From contig PKYH01000122.1 of assembly GCA_003133625.1 (NCBI GenBank), positions 1 to 41,998 of the forward strand: DNA of 41,998 nt, in the 5' to 3' direction. The stretch comes from Candidatus Bathyarchaeota archaeon (GTDB lineage: Archaea > Thermoproteota > Bathyarchaeia > Bathyarchaeales > Bathycorpusculaceae). The notes below the pieces were generated by a model that had not been told where the DNA came from, did not search any database, and saw only the letters and a list, made by a program, of their open reading frames with translations. This document shows, in pieces, positions 16,462 through 25,627 of this stretch; the stretch's first letter is position 1, and each line of letters starts with the position of its first letter. A program made the position numbers and the translations under genes.

Positions 16462-18237
16462 TTGAAGGTGCAGATTTTGGCAAGGTACAGGTGCGTAGTT
16501 TGCAATTACGTTTATGATGAAGCAAAAGAAGGAAAGAAGTTTAGTGATTTGCCTAAAGAATGGGTTTGTCCAGTTTGCGGAGCACCTAAAACAGCTTTTG
16601 TGTTGTTAACTGAGCAAGCAGAAGAGAAAAAGGTTGAACACACAGTTTCGGAAGTTCTAATAAACCAAATCGCTGAGTGGGGTGTCCAATACGTTTTCGG
16701 TATTCCCGGAACCTCAACCTTAGGCGTTGTGGATGCCATACGAAAAACCAATGGCAAAGTCAAGTACCTTCAGGTTCGGCATGAGCAGACTGCTGCGTTT
16801 ATGGCTTCAGCTTATGGGAAATTGACTGGACACGTTGCTGCTTGTTTAGGTGTTTCTGGTCCAGGAGCAACGAACTTGGCCACTGGCTTGTATGATGCGA
16901 AGTTAGATCATTCGCCAGTTTTAGCGTTGACTGGTTTGGTAGCTAGGCAACTGATTGGTCCAGGTTCAACTCAGGAGATTGATCAGTACTCTTTTTTTGA
17001 GCCAATTTGCGTTTTTAACAAGATTTTGATGTCTGAGGACCAGACTACTATGCTGGCTACGTTGGCAATTAAGCATGCACTTTTGGATCAGGGTGTTTCG
17101 CATATTGGGATTCCTAATGACGTGCAGAAGTTGCCTTATGAAGCGGAGATTTTGCCGTTTGAGGGCAGAATGCCTAATCTTGCGTATGGACAGGAAGAAT
17201 GGGTGGTTGAGAAGGCAGCGAAGGTTGTTGACCAAGCGGTTAGACCTGTGATTCTTGCTGGTTTCGGAGCGAGAGGGCAAGGCAATAAGCTGTTAAAGCT
17301 GGCGTCTAAAATTAGTGCGCCGATTATTGCAACTTTCAGGGCTAAGGGCGTTGTTGATGAGCATGAATCGTTGTATGTTGGTTGTCATGGTGGCATTGGT
17401 TCAACTGCTGCGGCAGAGCTTGTTAACAAATGCGATTTGCTTATAGCTATTGGTTCTTCGTTTTCTGATCTATCGCAGATTCCACAGAAAAAGACTGTAC
17501 AAATTGATATTAATCCGCTTATGATTGCACGAAGATACCCTGTTGAGGTAGGATTGGTTGGCAACAGTGCAGTGCTAATTCCAAAGTTGACAGAGAAAGT
17601 TCAGGAGAAACAGAACGCGGATTATTTGGCTGAGATTGTAAGGTTGAAGCAGGAATGGCTGAACCAACTGGAAAAAGAAGCTGACGCAAATATGAAGCCG
17701 ATTAGACCTCAATACATAATCAAAGTTTTGAACGATAAAATCGCTGATGACGCGGTGATTTCTTTGGATGTGGGTGAAAACTGCTGGTGGTTCGGCAGGA
17801 ACTTTATGATGCGCAAGTCGCAGAAGATGGTGATGAGCGGTACTTTGGCTACAATGGGGTTTGGTTTGCCAGGCGCCATGGCTGCAGCGTTGGCTTATCC
17901 GAATAGGCAGATTGTTTGTTTGACTGGTGATGGGGGCTTAACGATGGTTTTAGGCGACTTTTTAACCGCGTTGAAGTATAAGTTGCCGGTTAAAGTTTTT
18001 GTCATGAACAATAAGCGGTTGGGAATGATTATGCAGGAGCAAAAGGTTGAGGGTTATGAGGGTTGGCAAACTGATTTGTACGATTTTAGTTTTGCTGATT
18101 TTGCCGAGCATTCTGGCGGCTTAGGCATTAAGGTTACTGAGCCAAGCGAGCTTGAAGCAGCCATTGATAAAGCGCTTTCAACTACTAAGCCAACGATTGT
18201 TGATATCGATACTGACCCAAGAAGATTTCTAGTTTAG
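16462..18237 (+). CDS. rubredoxin domain fused to a ThDP-dependent (acetolactate synthase / pyruvate oxidase-like) enzyme
   Basis: N-terminal [16 protein letters not shown]...[17 protein letters not shown] rubredoxin, then [18 protein letters not shown] catalytic Glu region and [29 protein letters not shown] ThDP motif, in one uninterrupted frame. Non-ATG start (TTG 16462 or GTG 16468). Confidence 0.92.
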   Translation: MKVQILARYRCVVCNYVYDEAKEGKKFSDLPKEWVCPVCGAPKTAFVLLTEQAEEKKVEHTVSEVLINQIAEWGVQYVFGIPGTSTLGVVDAIRKTNGKVKYLQVRHEQTAAFMASAYGKLTGHVAACLGVSGPGATNLATGLYDAKLDHSPVLALTGLVARQLIGPGSTQEIDQYSFFEPICVFNKILMSEDQTTMLATLAIKHALLDQGVSHIGIPNDVQKLPYEAEILPFEGRMPNLAYGQEEWVVEKAAKVVDQAVRPVILAGFGARGQGNKLLKLASKISAPIIATFRAKGVVDEHESLYVGCHGGIGSTAAAELVNKCDLLIAIGSSFSDLSQIPQKKTVQIDINPLMIARRYPVEVGLVGNSAVLIPKLTEKVQEKQNADYLAEIVRLKQEWLNQLEKEADANMKPIRPQYIIKVLNDKIADDAVISLDVGENCWWFGRNFMMRKSQKMVMSGTLATMGFGLPGAMAAALAYPNRQIVCLTGDGGLTMVLGDFLTALKYKLPVKVFVMNNKRLGMIMQEQKVEGYEGWQTDLYDFSFADFAEHSGGLGIKVTEPSELEAAIDKALSTTKPTIVDIDTDPRRFLV

Positions 18238-18247
18238 GTGAAATTTT

Positions 18248-18650
18248 ATGGCTACAAATCAAGGACCGATATTGTCGTATGTTCTGTCGCTGGTTGGAGG
18301 CTTAATTATACTAATAGCTAGCATAGTGAATTTGGTCTGGTTCGGTTCAGGCGCCTCAAACTTTGGTGGATTTGGCGGTTTCATGCGTGGAATGATGGAT
18401 GGTTACCACAATTTCATGGGCAGCTATGGCAGCTCATATGGTTTCTTTGCGGGAATTTCAATATTAAGCCTGATTTGCGGCATAATCGTGATTGTTGGCG
18501 CTGTTATGCTGAGAGCACATGATTTGGGCTACCCTCATCATTGTGTTTTCAGCCGTTAGCTTTGTAGGCATGGGCGGTTACTTCATTGGAGCAATACTTG
18601 GCATCCTCGGCGGAGCTTTCGATTTAAGCATCAGACCAATAAATCCATAG
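18248..18650 (+). CDS. small membrane protein with apparent frameshift near 18513
   Basis: Frame 1 gives MATNQGPILSYVLSLVGGLIILIASIVN...IVGAVMLRA, then garbles to HDLGYPHHCVFSR*. The +1 frame continues the hydrophobic protein as MIWATLIIVFSAVSFVGMGGYFIGAILGILGGAFDLSIRPINP*. Confidence 0.6.
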
Positions 18651-18756
18651 CCGAGTCATAGGCGTACGCACGGCTTGCTAAACAAATTTTTTGGAGCTAT
18701 CAGCGTCTAGTTTGGGTTGCTTTTCATAAACAGGGATTAGTTTGAGCTCTTCTTAT

Positions 18757-18808
18757 CCGTCACGCAAGTACATGGTTACTAGTCACGCATGTTCATAGTT
18801 ATAGGTCA
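18757..18808. repeat. degenerate 23-bp tandem direct repeat
   Basis: GTCACGCAAGTACATGGTTACTA followed directly by GTCACGCATGTTCATAGTTATAG and then GTCAC. Confidence 0.55.
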
Positions 18809-18892
18809 CTGCAGCGCCAAATAGCCCAAACTGGCTCAGTTCCCTTTAGATACTTTGGGCTTGATTAGCCGATAATAAGATCGAGCGATTTT

Positions 18893-18970
18893 GGTAGCGG
18901 GGACTAGATTTGAACTAGTGATCTCTGGGTTATGAGCCCAGCGGGTTAATCCTGGCTACCCCACCCCGCT
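18893..18970 (-). tRNA. initiator tRNA-Met (CAT), encoded CCA
   Basis: Reverse complement AGCGGGG TG GGGTAGCCAGGATTAACCC G CTGGG CTCATAA CCCAG AGATC ACTAG TTCAAAT CTAGT CCCCGCT ACCA folds as a cloverleaf. A1-U72 and GGG/CCC flanking the anticodon loop are initiator hallmarks. Confidence 0.93.
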
Positions 18971-19094
18971 GAATTTTTCCTATAATTGTTCTTTGATGTA
19001 AGCTATTACTTTATTTGTCAAATATTAATAGTTTCTTTTTCAATGTCGGCAAAAGCATTTTAGAGGCGACTAATATTTCTATGGCAAGGATAGT

Positions 19095-19769
19095 TTGCTG
19101 ATGGATAAGCCGTATTTGCGTAAGCTTTCAACTCCGACTCTTGAAAATCCGGTTTTTGTTCAAGGTCTTCCTGGCTTTGGGAATGTTGGCAGGATTGCGG
19201 CTCATCTTCTCATAAAGTTCTGTGATGCTAAGCCTTTTGCAGAGTTGTATTCTCCTTCTTTTCCGGATTACGTTTCCATAAATGCTAAGGGTATATGTCA
19301 CTTGCCCAGATACGAGTTTTATTATGCTTCCATGGAGAAAAACAACCTTGTCATAATGACGGGTGAAATTCAGCCTTCATTTGAGGATGTAGTTGCTCAT
19401 TATCAGGTTTGTGAAGAAGTGATTGATTTTGTTGAAACGTTAGGTTGCCATTTCATTATAACCATGGGCGGCGTACCAATAACTGAGGACAAAGCTCAGG
19501 TTTACATTGCCGCTACATCGCCGGAGTTGGCGACTGAGTTTATGGAAAAAGGCGCAGTTATTTACAGCAAAGGTAGAATCGTCGGTGGAACAGGGCTTAC
19601 CCTGGCGTTGGCGAAGGAAAGAAAAATGGAAGGGGTTAGTTTGCTGGGAACCACCACGGGGTTCAGAGCAGACCGCGAAGCTGGATTTCTTGTTTTTAAG
19701 TTTTTAATGAAGACTTTAGGAAAAGAGATAAAAGAAGGTTTAGGAGAAAACAATGCACCAGAAGAGTAG
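19095..19769 (+). CDS. PAC2 family protein (proteasome assembly chaperone-like)
   Basis: NPVFVQGLPGFGNVGRIAAHLLI...ELYSPSFPDYV...IITMGGVPI...VGGTGLTLALAKERKMEGVSLLGTTTGFRAD. Confidence 0.85.
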   Translation: MLMDKPYLRKLSTPTLENPVFVQGLPGFGNVGRIAAHLLIKFCDAKPFAELYSPSFPDYVSINAKGICHLPRYEFYYASMEKNNLVIMTGEIQPSFEDVVAHYQVCEEVIDFVETLGCHFIITMGGVPITEDKAQVYIAATSPELATEFMEKGAVIYSKGRIVGGTGLTLALAKERKMEGVSLLGTTTGFRADREAGFLVFKFLMKTLGKEIKEGLGENNAPEE

Positions 19770-19775
19770 TTAGGT

Positions 19776-20018
19776 GTGGTCGCAATGACTGAAAATGAAG
19801 AAACCGTAAATGTTGGCGGTATATATTCGAAATTCGGGAGAATTTCACTGGTAGTTATATCAGTACTTTTAATCTTTGCAGGTCCATCTTATGTTCCATA
19901 CGTAATGACGGAGCTTAAAATAAATTTCTTTGCCTCAATAGGCGCTGGTTTCATCCTATTTATAATAGGCATACTATTCATGTTATTCCTTGTCAGAAAG
20001 AAGATAATAACAACGTAA
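19776..20018 (+). CDS. small two-TM membrane protein
   Basis: Directly downstream of the PAC2 gene, with two clear hydrophobic segments. Confidence 0.6.
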   Translation: MVAMTENEETVNVGGIYSKFGRISLVVISVLLIFAGPSYVPYVMTELKINFFASIGAGFILFIIGILFMLFLVRKKIITT

Positions 20019-20197
20019 GTTTGCCTCAGATACCCCAGGGTGCATCATCAATCAGCATTTTGGATTCTTCATCGGCGACTTCTAGAGATGTAACCTGTTT
20101 TATTAACTATTCTTTGAACTTTCGAAAAGAAACCTGACTGTAAATATACTTCCTGAATACACAAGGCATATTAAATATTAACGTAGCAATAGCTTCT

Positions 20198-20785
20198 ATG
20201 CAGGATGCCAACCGAAGAAGCCCTGACGTGCCAAAAGAAAAAAATGAAGAAGCAAAAAGAACAACAATTATTCTTGAAAAAAGCGAACGAGAATTCATTG
20301 AATCATTAATCAAAGAAGGGAAAGAGCCTGGAATCAAACCGCTAATCTCCAAAATGCTTGACATTTACAGAAGCATGATGATTTATGACTGGCGTTTCCC
20401 CGGCGAATACTACTGTGGAATAAGTCGCATAGCTCTTGTTAACGTTGAATTATTTAACATACTAACTCAACAGATTCCTAAGGAAAGATGGCATGAGATT
20501 GGTGAAAAAATGGGTGATGCCCTAAAAGTTTCTATTCAATCAACGATAGGAATCGAAGCAAGTGAACAGGAAAATTGGGAAAAGGTATTCAAACGGTTGA
20601 AAGTGCAAGGATTCGGAGATTTCTATTTGAAAGACAAGTTTTTGCTTTTAAAAACTCCGTTTATTAATGATTGCGAAATTTGGAAGGGCATGATGGAAGG
20701 ATTGTTAAGTGTAGAGTTAGAAACCATAAATTCGGTGCCGCCGCTGGTGTTTGAAATTAAAAAGCGGAAGCCACCTTCAGTTTAG
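20198..20785 (+). CDS. putative ribbon-helix-helix regulator with C-terminal ligand-binding-like region
   Basis: RTTIILEKSEREFIESLIKEGKEPGIKPLISKMLDIY has the strand-helix-helix layout of RHH proteins, followed by about 140 aa of alpha/beta sequence. Confidence 0.6.
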   Translation: MQDANRRSPDVPKEKNEEAKRTTIILEKSEREFIESLIKEGKEPGIKPLISKMLDIYRSMMIYDWRFPGEYYCGISRIALVNVELFNILTQQIPKERWHEIGEKMGDALKVSIQSTIGIEASEQENWEKVFKRLKVQGFGDFYLKDKFLLLKTPFINDCEIWKGMMEGLLSVELETINSVPPLVFEIKKRKPPSV

Positions 20786-20833
20786 TGCCTTTTTCAGAAT
20801 TCGACAGTTAAATATTAGGAAACATGTTTATTA

Positions 20834-20859
20834 GGAAGACAGGCAATCAGGTGTCTTCC
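20834..20859. promoter_or_regulatory. perfect 8-bp inverted repeat upstream of the his operon
   Basis: GGAAGACA-GGCAATCAGG-TGTCTTCC. Confidence 0.5.
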
Positions 20860-20876
20860 AGTGGTAAATGATGAGG

Positions 20877-20913
20877 GATTGCGTTCATACAAGGCGATTG
20901 CGTTCATTACAAG
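20877..20913. repeat. 19-bp tandem duplication in the hisG upstream region
   Basis: GATTGCGTTCATACAAGGC then GATTGCGTTCATTACAAG. The 12-bp core is identical. Confidence 0.6.
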
Positions 20914-21042
20914 TAAAAGCAATCCAAAACGCTCAAGTCTAAAAACCAAAACCTACTTGATATTAGGCGCACTCCTTCAAAAAATCGTTTTATCAAAACA
21001 AAAAACCCTTAGATGTATCTCTAAAAATTTAGGTGAAAAATT

Positions 21043-22044
21043 ATGGACAAAGTAAAATTTGCAATACCAGCAGGCTCCCTATCAAAAGCAACCTTTGAAA
21101 TATTCCAGCGTTCAGGCTACAAAGTCTCAGGTCAAGAACGCACCTACCGACCAACCATAAACGACCCTAAAATTGAATTAAAAATCCTCAGACCCCAAGA
21201 AATCCCGTTCTTTGTCAGCGAAGGCTTGCAAGACTTGGGCATTACCGGGCAAGATTGGATTCGCGAAACCCACGCTGACGTAGAAGTACTGCAGAACCTT
21301 GAATACGGAAAAATCCGCTTAGTCGTGGCTGTACCGAAAAGCATGAGTGAAATCGGCGCTATGTCTGACATAATGGAGGACGTTTGGAGCAGAGGCAAAA
21401 ACTTCCGTGTATCAACCGAGTACCTTAACATTGCTTCTGAGTACATAAAGAGCAATCCATCATATAAGAAACGTTTCGGAGATTCAGACCCTATGATCGT
21501 GACGCCTTGGTGGAAAAAAGGCGACAACCCGAGAGCAAAAATCTTCCTTTCGTTTGGAGCAACCGAGGCTAAACCGCCAGAAAATTCTGACTGCATAATT
21601 GACGTGACAGAAACAGGCTCAACTCTTGAAGCAAATAACCTGAAAATACTTGAAACCGTGATGCAATCATCAGCAGTGCTAATCGCAAACAAGAAAGCAT
21701 TAGAAGACACAGAAAAGAAAGAAAAAATCTACGACATACTCAGTTTGCTTAAAGGTGTGGTTGATGGTTCCAAGAGAATCCACATTTTTGTCAATGTGCG
21801 GAAAGCTAACTTACAGGAGTTGCTCACAAGCCTGCCTGCGTTAAAGAACCCGACAATATCGCCACTGGCTGATGAAGAATGGTGCTCAGTCAACACCGTC
21901 ATCGAAAAAGACTGCTTAATCGAGCTCTTGCCAAAAATCCGTAAACTTGCTCAAGGCCTAGTGGTGTATGAGCCACGGCAGGTGCTGGCTTTAGATGAGA
22001 TTAGTAATAGAGAGGAGAAACCGTGCAAAAGCAAGCCCAAGTGA
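21043..22044 (+). CDS. hisG: ATP phosphoribosyltransferase (long form)
   Basis: FAIPAGSLSKATFEIFQRSGY, LGITGQDWIRE, IIDVTETGSTLEANNLKI. First gene of the his operon. Confidence 0.95.
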   Translation: MDKVKFAIPAGSLSKATFEIFQRSGYKVSGQERTYRPTINDPKIELKILRPQEIPFFVSEGLQDLGITGQDWIRETHADVEVLQNLEYGKIRLVVAVPKSMSEIGAMSDIMEDVWSRGKNFRVSTEYLNIASEYIKSNPSYKKRFGDSDPMIVTPWWKKGDNPRAKIFLSFGATEAKPPENSDCIIDVTETGSTLEANNLKILETVMQSSAVLIANKKALEDTEKKEKIYDILSLLKGVVDGSKRIHIFVNVRKANLQELLTSLPALKNPTISPLADEEWCSVNTVIEKDCLIELLPKIRKLAQGLVVYEPRQVLALDEISNREEKPCKSKPK

Positions 22045-23324
22045 AAATCTGGAAGGCAGAAGCGCTACCGCCTGATTGGTTTAAACGGCAAAAAGCAGAC
22101 AAGAAAGCCACTCAGAAGCTCGAAAGCGACGTTAAAGCCATAATAAGCCAAGTAAAAGAAAACGGCGACAAAGCACTAATAGAATTTGCCGAAAAATTTG
22201 ACAAAGCAAAGTTAACCACAAAAACCCTCAAAGTCAAAGCAGAAGAAATCCAAGAAGCATATAAGAAAACGAGCCAAAAACAAGTTGCCGCTCTAAAATT
22301 CATGCAAGAAAAAGTAAGCGCCTTCCAGAAGCAACAGCTCAATCAAACTGAAACTAAAACTACTAACGATGGCATAACTGTTCAAACGGTTCTGCGCCCA
22401 ATCGAAAGTGTCGGTTGTTATGTTCCAGGGGGACAGGCTGCTTACCCAAGCACTCTAATAATGACGGCAGTGCCCGCCAAAGTTGCTGGCGTCTCAAGAA
22501 TTGTTGTGTGTTCGCCGCCAGACGCTGAGGGCAAAGTTAACCCGCTGGTTCTTGTTGCCGCTGACATCTGCGGGGTAGACGAGGTTTACAAGGTTGGAGG
22601 AGCCCAAGCCATTGCCGCGTTAGCTTACGGAACCGAAACCATAAAGCCCGTGCGAAAAATTGTGGGTCCAGGAAGCAAATACGTGACTGCGGCGAAAGTT
22701 CTCGTTTCGAAGGATGTGGCAATCGACATGCCAGCTGGCCCAAGCGAAGTCCTCGTGTTGGCAGATGAAACTGCTGATGCGCGGCTTATTGCTTATGACA
22801 TGATTTCTCAAGCGGAGCATGGAGGAGACAGCGTTGCAGGACTCATAACCACATCCAACAAAATCGCTATGCAAGTTCAGGATAACCTCTCACGGCTGGC
22901 CGCTTTGGCAGAAAGAGGCGAAAAAATCTCAGAGGCATTAGGGAAATTTGGATTCATAATAGTCTGCGAAAGCATGGAAGAGGCGGCGGGTTTAGTGAAC
23001 AGGTTTGCTCCAGAGCACTTGGAAGTCATGACTGCTAAGCCCAAGGAGATTGCGGAGAAACTTACAGCCGGATTAATCCTAATAGGCGCTTACAGTCCTG
23101 TTGCCTTAAGTGATTATGGCAGTGGAACCAACCATGTACTGCCTACTGGCGGTTTTGCACAGGCTTTCTCAGGCTTATCAGCGTTGGACTTTACAAGGCG
23201 AGTAAGCACAGTTGAAAGCTCAAAAGCGGGCTTAGCGGCTGTGAAAGACAACATCAAGGTTATGGCGGAAGCGGAAAACCTTCCAAATCACTACAAAGCG
23301 ATACAGGCAAGGTTTGAAAAATGA
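22023..23324 (+). CDS. hisD: histidinol dehydrogenase
   Basis: [64 protein letters not shown]. Confidence 0.97.
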   Translation: MQKQAQVKIWKAEALPPDWFKRQKADKKATQKLESDVKAIISQVKENGDKALIEFAEKFDKAKLTTKTLKVKAEEIQEAYKKTSQKQVAALKFMQEKVSAFQKQQLNQTETKTTNDGITVQTVLRPIESVGCYVPGGQAAYPSTLIMTAVPAKVAGVSRIVVCSPPDAEGKVNPLVLVAADICGVDEVYKVGGAQAIAALAYGTETIKPVRKIVGPGSKYVTAAKVLVSKDVAIDMPAGPSEVLVLADETADARLIAYDMISQAEHGGDSVAGLITTSNKIAMQVQDNLSRLAALAERGEKISEALGKFGFIIVCESMEEAAGLVNRFAPEHLEVMTAKPKEIAEKLTAGLILIGAYSPVALSDYGSGTNHVLPTGGFAQAFSGLSALDFTRRVSTVESSKAGLAAVKDNIKVMAEAENLPNHYKAIQARFEK

Positions 23325-24439
23325 GCGCATCCTACAGGAAATGGCTAAAAGAAAAACTCTTGAAACTTCAAGCAATAGACTGCTACTCTGCTGGAGCTTC
23401 ACCCGAAACCATAGCGAAGCAAATAGGCATCCCTGCAAAACAAATAATCAAGCTAAATTTCAACGAGAACCTGTTCATTCCAAGAACGAAACAAGCTAAA
23501 CTTGTTAAAGAGTTGGCTGATGAGATTGATTTGCGAATGTATCCTGAGGATGAAGAGGCCAAGTTGCGGGAAAAGCTTACTACGTACATTGGGGCTCCAA
23601 AAGACCGCCTCGTGGTTGGCAACGCAAGCGATGAATTAATCGACCGAATCGTTAGGCTCTTTGTTGAGAAAGGTGAAAATGCGGTTTCGTTTGCGCCAAC
23701 GTTCACTATTCCAAGACTTTGCGTTAAACGGCAAGAAGGCGAATACATTGCGGTGCCGCTTCTAAGCAACTTGCAGCTTGATGTTAAAGGGATGCTGTCC
23801 AAGTTTTCGGATAAAACCAGGCTACTGTACCTTTGTTCGCCCAATAATCCGACTTCAACTCAGTTTAAAATGGAAGATGTTGAAACCTTAGCCAAAGCGT
23901 TCCCGGGGGTTGTCATCTTGGACGAGGCGTACGGTGAATTCTCTGACTACTCACTGGTGCCACGAATAGGTGAGTTTGAGAATATGATTATTCTCAGAAC
24001 GTTCTCCAAAGCCTTCGGTTTAGCTGCGCTGAGGCTTGGTTACGCCGTGGCAAATCCGCAGTTAGCGAAGATTTTGACGGAAAAAACTCCGTTGCCCTAT
24101 CCTGTGAGTGGTTTCACTTTGAGGATGGGTTGCAAGATGCTGGATAATGTTGACTTGATGAAGGAATCCGTGAGGGAACTGAAACGCGAACGGGGAAAAC
24201 TGATAAAGGCACTAAACGAAATAGATGGCGTGCAAGCATTCGATTCACAAGCAAACTTCCTGCTAGTCAACACGCAAAAACCCTGCGACGAAGTTAACGA
24301 GAAGCTACTAAAACGGGGTATAATGCTCAAGAAATGGGGCAAAATCCTCCAATACGAAAACTGCTTCCGAGTAACAGTTGGCTTGCCAGAAATGAACGCT
24401 AAACTAATTGAAGCATTAAAGCAAATTCAAGGTGAATAA
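23321..24439 (+). CDS. hisC: histidinol-phosphate aminotransferase
   Basis: LNFNENLFIP, VVGNASDELIDRIVR, LCSPNNPTSTQF, ILRTFSKAFGLAALRLGYAVA. Confidence 0.96.
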   Translation: MSASYRKWLKEKLLKLQAIDCYSAGASPETIAKQIGIPAKQIIKLNFNENLFIPRTKQAKLVKELADEIDLRMYPEDEEAKLREKLTTYIGAPKDRLVVGNASDELIDRIVRLFVEKGENAVSFAPTFTIPRLCVKRQEGEYIAVPLLSNLQLDVKGMLSKFSDKTRLLYLCSPNNPTSTQFKMEDVETLAKAFPGVVILDEAYGEFSDYSLVPRIGEFENMIILRTFSKAFGLAALRLGYAVANPQLAKILTEKTPLPYPVSGFTLRMGCKMLDNVDLMKESVRELKRERGKLIKALNEIDGVQAFDSQANFLLVNTQKPCDEVNEKLLKRGIMLKKWGKILQYENCFRVTVGLPEMNAKLIEALKQIQGE

Positions 24440-25016
24440 AATGAGGATAGAAGAAGTTTACCGTAAAACCAAAGAAACCGAAGTTCAAGTGAAAGTTAAC
24501 CTTGACGGGGAAGGAAAAGCCAGCGTGAATTCAGGTGTGCCCTTCCTTGACCACATGATAACTTCACTTGCGACACACAGCTTAATCGACATAACCGCGT
24601 CTGTGAAAGGCGATTTGGTGCACCACTCAGTTGAAGACTTAGCATTAGGCTTAGGTGAAGCATTAAACAAAGCCTTAGGCACGCGAGAAGGCATCGCACG
24701 CTTCGGCAATGCAGCTGCACCGATGGATTGTTCCTTGGCGTTTGCAGCCGTGGACTTGGTGAAGCGTCCCTACTTTAAAGTTGACCTTAAGCTTAGGGGC
24801 AAAAAAGTAGAGAACATGCCAACTGAAGACATCAACCACTTCTTTGAATCCTTAGCTACCTCGCTTCAGGCAAACGTCCACGTGTTCGTTGAGTACGGCA
24901 GTAATGACCACCACAAGGCAGAAGCGGCAGTTAAAGCCCTCGCCTTGTCGTTTAGGCAAGCGGTAGCCTTAGACCCAAGACGGAAAGGCGTGTCAAGCTC
25001 AAAAGGAGTCATCTAA
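24432..25016 (+). CDS. hisB: imidazoleglycerol-phosphate dehydratase
   Basis: GVPFLDHMITSLATHSLIDI, HHSVEDLALGLGEALNKALG, DHHKAEAAVKALALSFRQAV. Confidence 0.97.
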   Translation: MNKMRIEEVYRKTKETEVQVKVNLDGEGKASVNSGVPFLDHMITSLATHSLIDITASVKGDLVHHSVEDLALGLGEALNKALGTREGIARFGNAAAPMDCSLAFAAVDLVKRPYFKVDLKLRGKKVENMPTEDINHFFESLATSLQANVHVFVEYGSNDHHKAEAAVKALALSFRQAVALDPRRKGVSSSKGVI

Positions 25017-25621
25017 TGCCAAAAGCAGTAATATTCGACTATGGCGTCGGAAACCTGCTAAGCCTAAAATGCGCCCTAGAAAAAGCAGGCTTAGACACAT
25101 CAATCGGCACTTCTGCACAAGAATTAGCCAATGCAGACGCCATCGCTTTGCCGGGTGTTGGGAACTTTAGCGCTGCCGCCACAAAACTGGACGCAGTAAA
25201 GGAGACGCTCATAAACAAGGTTGAAGATGGCACCCCGCTGCTCGGTATATGCTTGGGCTTACAGCTTTTCTTTGAGGAAAGCGAAGAAGGACCAGGAAAC
25301 GGATTATCGCTTTTCAAGGGAAAAACAGTCCGCCTACCCAGCACTGTAAAGGTACCGCACATGGGTTGGAACACGCTAAACATGGTGAAACAAAACGAGC
25401 TTTTCGACGGCATAGCAGAGGGCTCTTACGTTTATTTCGTGCACTCGCTCTATCCAGTTCCCGCTGATAAAACGATAGTTTGCACACAAACCGAATACGG
25501 AACAACCTTCACTTCAGCAGTAGCCACCAAAAACGTTTATGGCACGCAGTTTCACCCAGAAAAATCAGGCGACCTCGGATTAAAAATCCTAAAAAACTTC
25601 ACTAAAACAGTGGTAAGGTGA
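25016..25621 (+). CDS. hisH: imidazole glycerol phosphate synthase, glutaminase subunit
   Basis: DYGVGNLLSLKCALEKAG, GTPLLGICLGLQLFFEESEE, GTQFHPEKSGDLGLKILKNF. Confidence 0.97.
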   Translation: MPKAVIFDYGVGNLLSLKCALEKAGLDTSIGTSAQELANADAIALPGVGNFSAAATKLDAVKETLINKVEDGTPLLGICLGLQLFFEESEEGPGNGLSLFKGKTVRLPSTVKVPHMGWNTLNMVKQNELFDGIAEGSYVYFVHSLYPVPADKTIVCTQTEYGTTFTSAVATKNVYGTQFHPEKSGDLGLKILKNFTKTVVR

Positions 25622-25627
25622 CTTAGG

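Noticed and set aside
20019-20110. Minus-strand reading VTSLEVADEESKMLIDDAPWGI* with an in-frame TAG upstream, considered as a recoded or mini ORF
   Set aside because: Upstream frame is antisense to the 20198 gene and there is no start codon or SD; likely chance.
20861-21055. 64-aa ORF just before hisG, possible his leader peptide
   Set aside because: Contains no histidine codons, overlaps the hisG start and spans the tandem repeat; no support as a real leader peptide.
22112-23438. Several 68-84 aa minus ORFs inside hisD
   Set aside because: Antisense shadows of a confident gene, without family features or SD.
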